From the NCBI GenBank assembly GCA_023398295.1, contig JAEWSL010000059.1:1-36690 (forward strand): a DNA stretch of 36,690 bases. Reading direction: 5' to 3'. Source of the stretch: Elusimicrobiota bacterium. Lineage in GTDB: Bacteria > Elusimicrobiota > Elusimicrobia > Elusimicrobiales > Elusimicrobiaceae. The number at the start of each line of letters is the position of its first letter. The first letter of the stretch is position 1. Positions 18,029 to 26,133 of this stretch are shown piece by piece. The position numbers were made by a program, and so were the translations under genes. A model generated the notes under the pieces. That model did not search any database, was not told where the DNA came from, and saw nothing but the letters and a program-made list of their open reading frames with translations.

Positions 18029-18053
18029 GCAGTATTTCCAAGGTGCGTTAAAA

Positions 18054-19934
18054 ATGTTTAGGAACAAAAACTCCGCGCAAAAAATATTTAAGTTTTTTTT
18101 AACGGCTTTGCTTATGGGCTGGGCGGCGCATTGCTCGGCGCAGGTGCAGATAAGCGCCTCGGTTGATAAAAAATCCGTTGACATAGCCGAAGACATCAGC
18201 CTTGTTATCACGGTAAGCGCGCCGAGCGTGGATATTTCGGCTCCGCTTATGCCTTCTTTGCCCAATTTTAATATATATTCCGCCGGCAAGAGCCACAGCA
18301 TAGGGCAGGTGAACGGAAATGTTATTGTCACAACGGTAAAATATTATTTTATTTTATCGCCGCGTTTCCCGGGCAATTCCACGATAGGCTCTTTTTCTGT
18401 AGACGTAGATAAAAAGACGTATAAGACAGATCCGATAGAAGTGGAAGTCTTCCGCAGCGAAAGCGGAAACGCGAAAGCTTCCCTGGACAAGGAAAAAGAT
18501 GAAAGAAGCGGCCGTCAAAAAGCAGAAGCTCCTATTATGGTAATAGGCGGGGGCGACGATGCGGAGGCCTCCGCCACAAAACGCGTCGGCAAGAAGGCCG
18601 CCTCCCCGCAAAAAAAGCCGGATTTCTTTATGACCGCTTCCGTTGATAAAACCTCCGCCTACGAAGGCGAGCAAACCCTTCTTTACATACGTTTTTATCA
18701 GTCGCAAAGCACTTTGGGCAATCCGCAGTACGAGCGTCCTAAGATGGAAGGTTTAATATTTGAAGAGGTCAAGACAACGCAGGATTTTGAAATTATCGGC
18801 GGGAAACAATATATTTATACGGAATTTGTCTTGGCTCTTTTCGGCGTTATTCCCGGCAAAGCGCATATAGGTTCGGCCAAAGTTGATTATAATATCGGCG
18901 ATATAGGCGCAGATCCCTTTGATATATTTTTCTCCAAAGGCGGCATTGCCAAAGCGGTTAAGAGCGAGCCTATTATCCTGGATATAAAACCGCTGCCGCA
19001 AGACGCTGCCGCGCGGGATAAATTTTACGGCGCGGTCGGCACTGATTACGAGATTAAAGCGGAAGTTGACAATCTCTCCCCCCAGGCCGGAGAGCCGTTT
19101 ATCCTCAAAATTAGCGTGCAGGGCAAGGGCAATATGCGCGCTATTAAGGACAGTCTTAACCTGCCCGAACTTGATAAAAGCTTTCGCGTGTACGAAACGA
19201 CGACTTCCTCCTCCTCCAAAATTACGGGAGTTACGGTGGAAGGCTCAAAAGAATATCAAACGGTAATAGTTCCCAGGGCCAGCGGTTCTTACACAATTCC
19301 GCCTGTTGATTTTGATTATTTTGATACAAATACCTATTCCTACAGACAGGTGCGCACGCAACCTTTTACGCTTAATGTAAGGGCGGCGTCTTCTTCCCAA
19401 AATGCAAAAACTATAAATTACGCGGAGGCCGCAGAAGGTTCTTCCCCGCGGGTTGAAAGGGTTACGCAGGATATAGAATATCTTCGTTTCGGCGCGCGCC
19501 CGCAATTGAGCGTTTTACTTTGTAAAATAGCCGATTGGGGAAGGTGGAATCTTTTGGTCTTCACACTTGTTTTAGCAGGGCTTTTTGCAAAGCTTGCCTC
19601 GCGCGAAGATATTGCATTTCTTGCCAAAAAGAAAGCTTTTGCCGCCGCGCGCCGCGCTTTGCAAAAAGCAAAAACTTTGCAGGAAGTTTCCTGCGCGCTT
19701 AATAATTTTATAGAAAGCAAACTTGGCGCCAATATAGGGCTTATGACAATATCTGACGTCGCTTCAAAACTTAAACTTACGCCCGATACTTCAAAAGATT
19801 TGGAAAATCTTATGAAAGATTTTGATATTTTGAAATATGCACCCGCCTCCTCTCTCAAAGATACGGTTGCCGTAAGCGACGCCGCGCAAAAAACCCTTGT
19901 GATTATCCGCCAGATTGACAGGGAGGCACAATGA
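18054..19934 (+). CDS. batD: BatD, oxygen-tolerance protein with Ig-like domains
   Basis: 626 residues from ATG 18054. An in-frame TTG at 18012 would overlap batC but I prefer 18054 because a normal signal peptide follows (about 1-29, ending HCSAQ). The body has repeated beta-sandwich units: QVQISASVDKKSVDIAEDIS, then PDFFMTASVDKTSAYEGEQT, then YEIKAEVDNLSPQAGEPFI, each the start of a domain of the BatD type. A membrane helix near 505-525 (WNLLVFTLVLAGLFAKLA) and a helical cytoplasmic tail close it. The stop overlaps batE (ATGA). Assignment to BatD/DUF11-like oxygen tolerance family rests on layout and position. Confidence 0.88.
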   Translation: MFRNKNSAQKIFKFFLTALLMGWAAHCSAQVQISASVDKKSVDIAEDISLVITVSAPSVDISAPLMPSLPNFNIYSAGKSHSIGQVNGNVIVTTVKYYFILSPRFPGNSTIGSFSVDVDKKTYKTDPIEVEVFRSESGNAKASLDKEKDERSGRQKAEAPIMVIGGGDDAEASATKRVGKKAASPQKKPDFFMTASVDKTSAYEGEQTLLYIRFYQSQSTLGNPQYERPKMEGLIFEEVKTTQDFEIIGGKQYIYTEFVLALFGVIPGKAHIGSAKVDYNIGDIGADPFDIFFSKGGIAKAVKSEPIILDIKPLPQDAAARDKFYGAVGTDYEIKAEVDNLSPQAGEPFILKISVQGKGNMRAIKDSLNLPELDKSFRVYETTTSSSSKITGVTVEGSKEYQTVIVPRASGSYTIPPVDFDYFDTNTYSYRQVRTQPFTLNVRAASSSQNAKTINYAEAAEGSSPRVERVTQDIEYLRFGARPQLSVLLCKIADWGRWNLLVFTLVLAGLFAKLASREDIAFLAKKKAFAAARRALQKAKTLQEVSCALNNFIESKLGANIGLMTISDVASKLKLTPDTSKDLENLMKDFDILKYAPASSLKDTVAVSDAAQKTLVIIRQIDREAQ

Positions 19935-20833
19935 AGCGCAAAACTTTAATTTTACTGTCATCGGTTTTTTGCGCCGCGTCTTTTTGCGGCGCGCAGGAAA
20001 GCGCGCCGCAGGCGCAGCCCGCGCAGCTTTTACCTCAACAAATTGAAATGGCGCCCGCAGCGCTCGCAGCGCCTGCGCAGCCTGTCGTGCTGGAAGAAAA
20101 AGACGCTCAAAACGCTCAAAACGCGAAATCTGCGCAAGGCGGGAAAGGAAACTCTGCGCAAAATCTTAACGCTCGCGAGAAATATGATAAAGGCGATTTT
20201 TGGGGCGCCTCGCAGGATTATGAAAAGCAAATTGCCTCTTCCGACGGCTTAAACCCGTATCTTTTTTACAATCTTGCCAACAGCTATTATAAAGATGGCT
20301 ATACCGACAAAGCGATAGTGAATTATTATAAAGCTTTCCGTCTGCTGCCGCGCGATAAAGACATAAAGAGAAACCTAAAATTTGCGCTTGCAAGCACGGG
20401 CCAGAACTTTATGCCCGAGGGTATGCCGCGCGCGGCTTTTGATTTATTCCATTTCTTTTCTCTTAAAGAACTGCAGGGGTTTCTATGGATTTTTATATGG
20501 ATAGGCGCGCTTTCTTTTACGGCCTGGTTGTTTGATAAGAAAAAAGAAGCCGCAAAAAAGATCTGTCTGATTTCTTTTTGCGCGGCGGTTTTATTAGGGT
20601 TTTGGTATTTTGCTTTATTTCAAAGCGAAGGCTCGCGCATGGCGGTGGTAACCGCGCCGCGCGCGGAAGTGCGCAGCGGCCCCGCGCAAAGATTTCCCGT
20701 CAGTCTTAACGTGCCCAGGGCGTATCTGGTGACCGTTCTTGACAGTAAAGGCGATTGGGCCGAAGTGCGCCTGCATACCGAGGGCGCGCCGGTGGGCTGG
20801 ATACTAAAACAGTCAATAGAAGAGATAAATTAA
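19931..20833 (+). CDS. batE: BatE, TPR plus SH3-like domain protein
   Basis: 300 residues. Signal peptide 1-22, an Ala/Gln/Asn low-complexity stretch 23-75, TPR units about 78-150 (NPYLFYNLANSYYKDGYTDK), two hydrophobic spans about 180-200 and 213-232, and a C-terminal bacterial SH3-like domain (APRAEVRSGPAQRFPV, KGDWAEVRL, GWILKQSIEEI). This combination is the BatE plan. ATGA overlap with batD. Last bat gene; 14 bp separate it from gmhA, so the sugar genes may be read through. Confidence 0.88.
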   Translation: MKRKTLILLSSVFCAASFCGAQESAPQAQPAQLLPQQIEMAPAALAAPAQPVVLEEKDAQNAQNAKSAQGGKGNSAQNLNAREKYDKGDFWGASQDYEKQIASSDGLNPYLFYNLANSYYKDGYTDKAIVNYYKAFRLLPRDKDIKRNLKFALASTGQNFMPEGMPRAAFDLFHFFSLKELQGFLWIFIWIGALSFTAWLFDKKKEAAKKICLISFCAAVLLGFWYFALFQSEGSRMAVVTAPRAEVRSGPAQRFPVSLNVPRAYLVTVLDSKGDWAEVRLHTEGAPVGWILKQSIEEIN

Positions 20834-20847
20834 CGGAGGATTTTCCT

Positions 20848-21405
20848 ATGTTTACCAAACAGCAGGCGCAGGAACTTATTGATACGTTAAAAACGGTGGG
20901 CGACGTCATGGGCCCTTCAATTGAAAAGCTTGCCGACGAAATCGTAAAAAGTTTTAGGGCGGGGGGCAAAGTTATTCTAATGGGTAACGGCGGCAGCGCG
21001 GGCGACGCTCAGCACATAGCCGCGGAATTTGTGGGGAGATATAAAAAAGAGCGCAAGTCTTATCCCGCTCTTGCCTTGAATACAAACACCTCCACGGTTA
21101 CGGCCGTAGGCAACGATTACGGTTACGATATGGTCTTCAGCCGTCAGGTTGAAGGTTTTGCCAAAGCGGGCGACGTTGTTATCGGCATTTCCACCTCGGG
21201 CAAAAGCCCCAATGTTTATAAAGCTTTGGAACTTGCCAAAAGCATGGGCTGTTACACGGCGGCTTTTTTGGGTAAAGACGGCGGCACTATAAAAGATATT
21301 GTGGACCTGCCTTTAATCGTCAAAACGCAAAACACGCCGCGCGTGCAGGAATGCCATATTTTTATCGGCCACACGCTCTGCGAACTTGTTGAAAAGCAGT
21401 TATAA
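20848..21405 (+). CDS. gmhA: sedoheptulose-7-phosphate isomerase
   Basis: 185-residue SIS-domain enzyme that converts sedoheptulose 7-phosphate to heptose 7-phosphate, the first step of ADP-heptose synthesis for LPS inner core. Family motifs: MGNGGSAGDAQHIAAEF (with the catalytic Glu in AAEF), GISTSGKSPN for the phosphate, and ECHIFIGHTLCELVE near the end with the catalytic His. I chose ATG 20848, which has GGAGGA upstream; a longer frame reaches back into batE but adds non-conserved residues. Its presence supports a heptose-bearing outer membrane. Confidence 0.93.
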   Translation: MFTKQQAQELIDTLKTVGDVMGPSIEKLADEIVKSFRAGGKVILMGNGGSAGDAQHIAAEFVGRYKKERKSYPALALNTNTSTVTAVGNDYGYDMVFSRQVEGFAKAGDVVIGISTSGKSPNVYKALELAKSMGCYTAAFLGKDGGTIKDIVDLPLIVKTQNTPRVQECHIFIGHTLCELVEKQL

Positions 21406-21432
21406 AGTTATAAGTTATAAAAGGATATATTT

Positions 21433-21888
21433 ATGAAAGTAGCTTTCGCCTGCGACCACGGCGGCTTTCCGCTCAGGGACGCTGTTACAGAGCGAATAAA
21501 AGCTTTGGGCCATGAAGTTCTTGACTTCGGCGTTTTTGACGATAAAAGCGTTGACTATCCGGATTTTGCCTCAAAAGCGGCCAGGGCCGTGCAGCAGGGC
21601 CGGGCCGCGCGCGCCGTTATAATCTGCGGCAGCGGCGTAGGGGCTTGCGTAACGGCAAATAAATACAAGGGCGTTCGCGCCTCGGTTGCGCACGATTTAT
21701 ACAGTGCGGCGCAAGGCGTTGAGCATGATAACATGAACGCGCTCTGCCTGGGCGGCAGAATAGTAAACGCAGAGCAGGCGCGCGCGCTTGTCAAAGTTTT
21801 TTTGGAGGCTTCCTTTAACACAAAGGAGCCGCGATACTCCCGCCGTTTAGGCAAGGTAAGCGCGATAGAAGATAGCAATTTCAAATAG
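21433..21888 (+). CDS. rpiB: ribose-5-phosphate isomerase B
   Basis: 151-residue RpiB/LacAB-family isomerase interconverting ribose 5-phosphate and ribulose 5-phosphate. Key elements: ACDHGGFPL at 6-14, the catalytic cysteine C65 in IICGSGVGACVTANKY, GVEHDNMNALCLGGR near 96-109. AAGGA sits before the ATG. It stands between gmhA and a phosphoglucose isomerase, a group that feeds pentose/heptose phosphate interconversion. Allose- or galactose-phosphate isomerase activity is a less likely alternative. Confidence 0.94.
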   Translation: MKVAFACDHGGFPLRDAVTERIKALGHEVLDFGVFDDKSVDYPDFASKAARAVQQGRAARAVIICGSGVGACVTANKYKGVRASVAHDLYSAAQGVEHDNMNALCLGGRIVNAEQARALVKVFLEASFNTKEPRYSRRLGKVSAIEDSNFK

Positions 21889-21893
21889 ATTTT

Positions 21894-21921
21894 TTGTAAG
21901 AAAGCCTCCTAAAATTATAAA
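21894..21921 (+). promoter_or_regulatory. possible promoter ahead of pgi
   Basis: TTGTAA at 21894-21899, 16-bp spacer, TATAAA at 21916-21921, in the 67-bp gap after rpiB and about 35 bases before the pgi ATG. Only partial matches; AT-rich gap in an otherwise tight run of genes. Confidence 0.4.
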
Positions 21922-21955
21922 ATATATACAGCATACTAATGTACGGGAGAATCCG

Positions 21956-23605
21956 ATGAAAACCAGGCAAAACAATCAGGCTCAGGAACTTATTTCCAAA
22001 GGCAGAGCGCGGCTTGCAGGGCGCGATTTCAATAACCGCCTTTATATGCACGATTATTCTTTGTGGAAGACGGAAGAAGAAGCCGCAAAAATAATCAGCA
22101 ACTCTTTGGGCTGGAGCGAGGTTTATCTTTGGACTTTGGCCCGCCTTAAACAGATAACTTCTTTTGCCGAGGAAGTAAAAGGCCTCTACGACAATGTTGT
22201 GCTTATGGGCATGGGCGGCAGCAGTCTTGCACCGGAAGTTTTGCGAAGCGTGTTCGGCGCGAAGGAAGGATACCCCAAACTTTTGGTTTTAGACAGCACT
22301 AATCCCGACTGGGTTGCCGGCGTGCGCGCGCAGATTAACCCTGCCAAAACGCTTTTTATTTTTGCAAGCAAAAGCGGCGGCACGGTGGAGCCTTCCTCCC
22401 AATTCGCTTATTTCTACGAGGAGGTTTCAAAAGAGCTCGGCGCAAAGAAAGCGGGGCAGAATTTTATAGCCGTTACGGATCCTTCTACCGGCCTTGAAGC
22501 TTTAGCCAAGGAAAAGAATTTCAGAAAAATATTTCTCAACAAAGCCGATATCGGCGGACGCTTTTCGGCATTATCCTTTTTCGGCATGGTGCCGGCGGCC
22601 CTCTGCGGCGTTGACATTGAAAAGCTCTTAAAAGTTACCGAAGAAATAGGCTCCGCCTTCAAAAGCGGCGCTGATACGGCTGCCTTATCTCTGGGCGCTC
22701 TTATGGGGCAGGCCTGCGAGGAAGGCAAAGATAAGCTTACGCTTATTTTACCCAAAGAAATATCCGTCTTCGGACTATGGGTTGAGCAGCTTGTCGCCGA
22801 AAGCACCGGCAAAGACGGCTTTGGCGTAGTGCCGGTGACGGGCGAAATTCTGCCCGCGGAGTATGAGTACGGCCAGGACAGGTTTTTTGTCAGCATCGCC
22901 CTTAAAAACACCAGGGACGCAAATGTGAAAGGCGTTTCAAAGCGTTTATATAAAAGCGCGCGTCCGTTTATGGAAATTGAAATGCGCGACATTTACGAAA
23001 TCGGCGCGCAGTTTCTGCTTTGGGAAATTGCGACGGCGGCCTGCGGCATGCTGATGAAGATAAATCCCTTTGACCAACCTAACGTCCAGGCGGCCAAAAC
23101 CGCGGCGAAAAATATTTTAGCCGATTTGGCCTCGGGCAAAAAAGAAAAAGACGCCCCTATTTTAGTATCCAAAAATCTTGAAGGTAAAGTAAAACTGGAA
23201 ACGCTGGGCGATGATATTGTAAAGCTTGCTTCCGGCAAAGATTATATAGCTTTGCTTGCCTACGCAAACCAAACGCCTAAGACAAATGAAATTTTTGATA
23301 ATATGCGCGCCCGTCTTGCAGCAAAGACGAAAAACGCCGTTACTTTCGGCTACGGGCCGCGCTACTTGCACTCCACCGGCCAGCTGCATAAAGGCGACGG
23401 CGGCGGGGGGATATTTGTGATTTTCAGCGCGGACGCGGGAAAAGACGTTAAAATCCCCGCTGCGCCCTATACTTTTGCAGACTTAGTTAAGGCTCAGGCT
23501 ATGGCGGACTTCAAGGTTCTTGAAGAAAAAGGCCGCCGTGCGGTAATAATACACTTGGGGGTACCTGTAGAAGAAACGCTTAAGAAAATAAGCGGTGCTT
23601 TCTAG
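21956..23605 (+). CDS. pgi: phosphoglucose isomerase, stand-alone form of the transaldolase/PGI type
   Basis: 549-residue glucose-6-phosphate isomerase linking glycolysis and the pentose/heptose routes. SIS-domain signatures: VVLMGMGGSSLAPEVLRSVF, FASKSGGTVEPSSQF for the sugar phosphate, FIAVTDPSTGLEALA, and the C-terminal GPRYLHSTGQLHKGD block. These match the isomerase half of bifunctional transaldolase/phosphoglucose isomerases better than E. coli Pgi, yet no transaldolase domain is fused and none lies next to it. GGGAG precedes ATG. No frame damage. Function as PGI is likely; specificity is untested. Confidence 0.88.
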   Translation: MKTRQNNQAQELISKGRARLAGRDFNNRLYMHDYSLWKTEEEAAKIISNSLGWSEVYLWTLARLKQITSFAEEVKGLYDNVVLMGMGGSSLAPEVLRSVFGAKEGYPKLLVLDSTNPDWVAGVRAQINPAKTLFIFASKSGGTVEPSSQFAYFYEEVSKELGAKKAGQNFIAVTDPSTGLEALAKEKNFRKIFLNKADIGGRFSALSFFGMVPAALCGVDIEKLLKVTEEIGSAFKSGADTAALSLGALMGQACEEGKDKLTLILPKEISVFGLWVEQLVAESTGKDGFGVVPVTGEILPAEYEYGQDRFFVSIALKNTRDANVKGVSKRLYKSARPFMEIEMRDIYEIGAQFLLWEIATAACGMLMKINPFDQPNVQAAKTAAKNILADLASGKKEKDAPILVSKNLEGKVKLETLGDDIVKLASGKDYIALLAYANQTPKTNEIFDNMRARLAAKTKNAVTFGYGPRYLHSTGQLHKGDGGGGIFVIFSADAGKDVKIPAAPYTFADLVKAQAMADFKVLEEKGRRAVIIHLGVPVEETLKKISGAF

Positions 23606-23608
23606 CGG

Positions 23609-23623
23609 CTCCCCCGTGGGGAG
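23609..23623 (+). promoter_or_regulatory. hairpin overlapping the ribosome site of the next gene
   Basis: CTCCCC (23609-23614) pairs with GGGGAG (23618-23623) around a CGT loop. The GGGGAG arm is also the best Shine-Dalgarno for ATG 23634, so the structure could hide the ribosome site. It starts 3 bases after the pgi stop; no T-run follows, so a terminator is less likely. Confidence 0.4.
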
Positions 23624-23633
23624 ATGAAGTAAA

Positions 23634-24080
23634 ATGGCAAAAACAAACAAGACGGTAAAAAGCGCGATAAAGAACTTTCTCAAAAACACAACAGCTAAAG
23701 AAAAAAAAGGTTCTCTCTGCGCTTCAAACAAGGGGTATAAAACTACTAAGACGGACGATGCTTCAGCTGCGGAGGCAACCTGCTCCGCAACGGGCGCAGA
23801 AACAAAAAAAGTCAAAGCTCTATGCATTGATTATCCGTCCTCAAACGACACTGTTTATTGCGGGCATTATTCTTTCAGGGTAGGGGCAAACGGCGAAAAG
23901 GTGGACTGGGTAAAAGTATCCGTCAACGGCGGGGAGTGGCAGGACTGCCGCACTTCCAACGGCTATTGGTGGTACGACTGGTGGAACTTTGCCACCGGCA
24001 CATTCTTTGCCGAAGCCCTCGCCTTAGTGGACGGCAAAGAGGTCAGAACGCCCAAACGCAAATTCAAAGTTTCGCTCTAA
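23634..24080 (+). CDS. small orphan protein, aromatic-rich beta domain
   Basis: Not recognised with certainty. 148 residues: a basic N-terminal part (about 1-28, Lys/Thr-rich), a low-complexity linker with Cys, Thr and Ala to about 60, then a compact beta-rich domain (about 63-148) with YPSSNDTVYCGHYSFRVG, WVKVSVNGGEWQDCRTSNG, YWWYDWWNF and a final KRKFKVSL strand. The shape recalls Ig-like or carbohydrate-binding folds (sugar binding by exposed Trp/Tyr), but that is a guess. No signal peptide, so it is probably cytoplasmic. It lies between pgi and miaB with a hairpin over its ribosome site. Confidence 0.7.
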   Translation: MAKTNKTVKSAIKNFLKNTTAKEKKGSLCASNKGYKTTKTDDASAAEATCSATGAETKKVKALCIDYPSSNDTVYCGHYSFRVGANGEKVDWVKVSVNGGEWQDCRTSNGYWWYDWWNFATGTFFAEALALVDGKEVRTPKRKFKVSL

Positions 24081-24126
24081 GAATTATTCCTGTATTTTAG
24101 GATAACTTTTTGCGCCGAGGATTAAA

Positions 24127-25374
24127 TTGAGAAATATTTTTGTGCAAACCTACGGCTGCCAGATGAATGAGGCGGATTCCGCCGAAATGCTGCTGCATCT
24201 TACAGCCTTAGGCTGCACGGAGTGCGCGGTTTTGTCCCAGGCGGACATCGTTCTTGTAAACACCTGTACGGTGCGCGACCACGCCGAACATAAAGCGCTC
24301 TCTTTTCTGGGCAGGCTGCGCGCATGGAAGCGCAAAAACCCCGCCCGAAAAATCATCTTTGCGGGCTGCGCCGCGCAACGCCTCGGCCGCGCGCTTAAGG
24401 CGCAGTATCCTTACGTTGACCTTATTTTCGGCGCAAAAAACATTGACGATTTTCAAGAAGTCCTAGAACAAAGTGCCGTCTTGGACGGCGCGGCGGATAC
24501 CTCCGCCGCGCAAAACGCCGTTCCCGCCGAGCGCGCTAAAACAAGCCCTCTTGCCCTTGTAAACATTATGCGCGGATGCAGCTGCCGCTGCTCTTATTGC
24601 ATAGTGCCCTTTGTGCGCGGCGAGGCAAGAAGCATATCCCCCGACGTGATTTACGAGCAAGTCCGCCAAAAAGTTGCGCGCGGCGCGGCGGAAATAACTT
24701 TGCTCGGTCAGACGGTAAACGCTTATAATTACAAAGGTAAAAGTTTTGTTTCGCTTATAAACGACATTGCTAAAATTGACGGCGTAAAAAGGCTGCGCTT
24801 TTTAAGTCCGCACCCCGCTTTTATAAACGAGGATTTTGCAAAAGCCGTCGCCGACAATAAAAATATAGCACGTCATTTGCACCTGCCCGTGCAAAGCGGC
24901 TCGGACGCGGTTTTGCGCGCCATGAAACGCGGATATACAAGGCGGGATTTTCTTGCAAAAGCGAGCCTGCTTAAAAGCGTCGGCATGGCGCTTAGCACAG
25001 ATATTATCGTGGGCTACCCGACGGAAACGGAGGAGGACTTCCTCCAAACCATATCTCTTGTTGAGGAAGCAAATTTTAACGGGGCGTACTGCTTCAAATT
25101 TTCGCCGCGGGCTATGACGGCGGCGGCCGCGCTTGAACCTCTTGCGCGGGAAGTAGTGGAAAGACGGCTAAATATTTTGTTAAATAAAGTTAAGGGGCTT
25201 GCCGCTTTGAATTATCAGGCTCAGATAGGCGCAAGGCATCAGGTCCTTATGGAAACGCCGCACAGCGGCCGCACGGCAACTAATTTGTGGGTTAAGACGC
25301 AAGGGGCATACGCCGTCGGCGGCTTAGAAGAACTGGAAATAAAAGCAGTGGAAAAATCTATTTTAATTGCCTAG
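24127..25374 (+). CDS. miaB: tRNA-2-methylthio-N6-dimethylallyladenosine synthase
   Basis: Radical SAM methylthiotransferase adding ms2 to i6A37 of tRNAs, acting after MiaA (encoded 2.5 kb downstream). Start is TTG 24127 with GAGGAT upstream; the frame then gives RNIFVQTYGCQMNEADSAEM, the exact MiaB N-terminus. First Fe-S cluster cysteines C11, C47, C81; radical SAM cluster CSCRCSYC with C151, C155, C158. TRAM-like C-terminal end is present but short (QVLMETPHSGRTATNLWV). The N-terminal motif argues for MiaB over RimO or MtaB. The TAG stop is fused with the AGGAG of the PilZ gene. Confidence 0.93.
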   Translation: MRNIFVQTYGCQMNEADSAEMLLHLTALGCTECAVLSQADIVLVNTCTVRDHAEHKALSFLGRLRAWKRKNPARKIIFAGCAAQRLGRALKAQYPYVDLIFGAKNIDDFQEVLEQSAVLDGAADTSAAQNAVPAERAKTSPLALVNIMRGCSCRCSYCIVPFVRGEARSISPDVIYEQVRQKVARGAAEITLLGQTVNAYNYKGKSFVSLINDIAKIDGVKRLRFLSPHPAFINEDFAKAVADNKNIARHLHLPVQSGSDAVLRAMKRGYTRRDFLAKASLLKSVGMALSTDIIVGYPTETEEDFLQTISLVEEANFNGAYCFKFSPRAMTAAAALEPLAREVVERRLNILLNKVKGLAALNYQAQIGARHQVLMETPHSGRTATNLWVKTQGAYAVGGLEELEIKAVEKSILIA

Positions 25375-25385
25375 GAGATTTTGTT

Positions 25386-25847
25386 ATGAATAGTAATTTT
25401 GTTGAAAAACGCCGCCACCCCAGAGTGCCCGTTATAAGTAATATCGTGGAGCCTGTTGACTTGGTCTATACCGAAGAAAAAACGGGCCTTAAGCACGAAG
25501 TCGCCGCCGTGATAGCCGATTTATCGGCCTCCGGCATGAGGTTAGTTTCGTTCTTAAAAGCGCCCGTTGCTGGCAGCATGGCAATCGGCATAGAGCTGCC
25601 TTTTGTGGGTAAATTTAACGTTGAGGCAAAAACTTCTTGGGTTCGCCAGAAAGGGCCTGTTTATACCATAGGCATAGAGTTTACTAAAATTGAAAAAGCT
25701 ATTTCCGATAAAGTGCAGGCCATGGCCAATGATTTTGCCGACTGTAATACCAGAATACTTCTTAAACTGCCGGAGGTTTGCGTGGCAGGGTGTAAGTGTT
25801 ATGGGTTGTGCAACAAGTTACAGAAAGAGCCCGATTTGTTTAAGTAA
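25386..25847 (+). CDS. PilZ-domain protein with cysteine-rich tail
   Basis: 153 residues. PilZ domain, a c-di-GMP receptor: the RxxxR motif is R9-R13 (KRRHPR) and the D-x-S-x-x-G motif is DLSASG at 45-50, both intact, so c-di-GMP binding is expected. The tail after about 120 is unusual: cysteines at 120, 132, 136, 138 and 142, the last four in the order CxxxCxCxxxC (VCVAGCKCYGLC), a possible metal or disulfide site. AGGAG precedes ATG. It sits between miaB and the pilin region; a link to pilus control is inference. Confidence 0.85.
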   Translation: MNSNFVEKRRHPRVPVISNIVEPVDLVYTEEKTGLKHEVAAVIADLSASGMRLVSFLKAPVAGSMAIGIELPFVGKFNVEAKTSWVRQKGPVYTIGIEFTKIEKAISDKVQAMANDFADCNTRILLKLPEVCVAGCKCYGLCNKLQKEPDLFK

Positions 25848-25893
25848 AGGAACAGCGACAAACGACATTTTGTATTAAAAGCAGATTTGTCGG

Positions 25894-26045
25894 GCGCACA
25901 ATTTTCCATATTTGGGTAAATTTTGATTTTTAGCCTCCTAACGTAGCGAGAGTCGCTGCGCTCCCATTCTTCTTCCTACGTGTCGTCGGCTAAAAAATCA
26001 AAATTTCCTCCAAATCTGAAAAACCGCGACAGACTATCACAACCG
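25894..26045 (+). repeat. module A, copy 1: long imperfect hairpin repeat
   Basis: Starts GCGCACAATTTTCC and ends near TATCACAACCGAGCG. Its first 31 bases (25894-25924) are the exact reverse complement of 31330-31360, and its last 50 match the other end of that copy with about six changes. The inner part folds back: 25918-25935 pairs with 25988-26006 over about 18 bp with one bulged A, enclosing a 52-base loop with minor hairpins. Non-coding; no gene overlaps it. Lies between the PilZ gene and the pilin. Confidence 0.85.
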
Positions 26046-26061
26046 AGCGTTTGACGGACAA

Positions 26062-26084
26062 CCAGCGCGCTTTCAGCGCGCTGG
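26062..26084. repeat. perfect 10-bp hairpin downstream of the pilin gene
   Basis: CCAGCGCGCT (26062-26071), loop TTC, AGCGCGCTGG (26075-26084). It lies beyond the 3' end of the minus-strand pilin gene (49 bases past its stop) and could end its transcript; in that direction no clear T-run follows, and it may instead be one more hairpin of the repeat mosaic. Confidence 0.5.
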
Positions 26085-26133
26085 ATAATATCAGAAAATT
26101 ACAAACCTTACTTTTCCCAGTTAAATGAAAAAA

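Noticed and set aside
18012..18053. TTG start for batD
   Set aside because: It would put extra polar residues before the signal peptide; ATG 18054 gives a standard one.
20755..20847. Upstream extension of gmhA
   Set aside because: It overlaps batE's conserved SH3-like end in another frame, and GGAGGA sits before the ATG at 20848.
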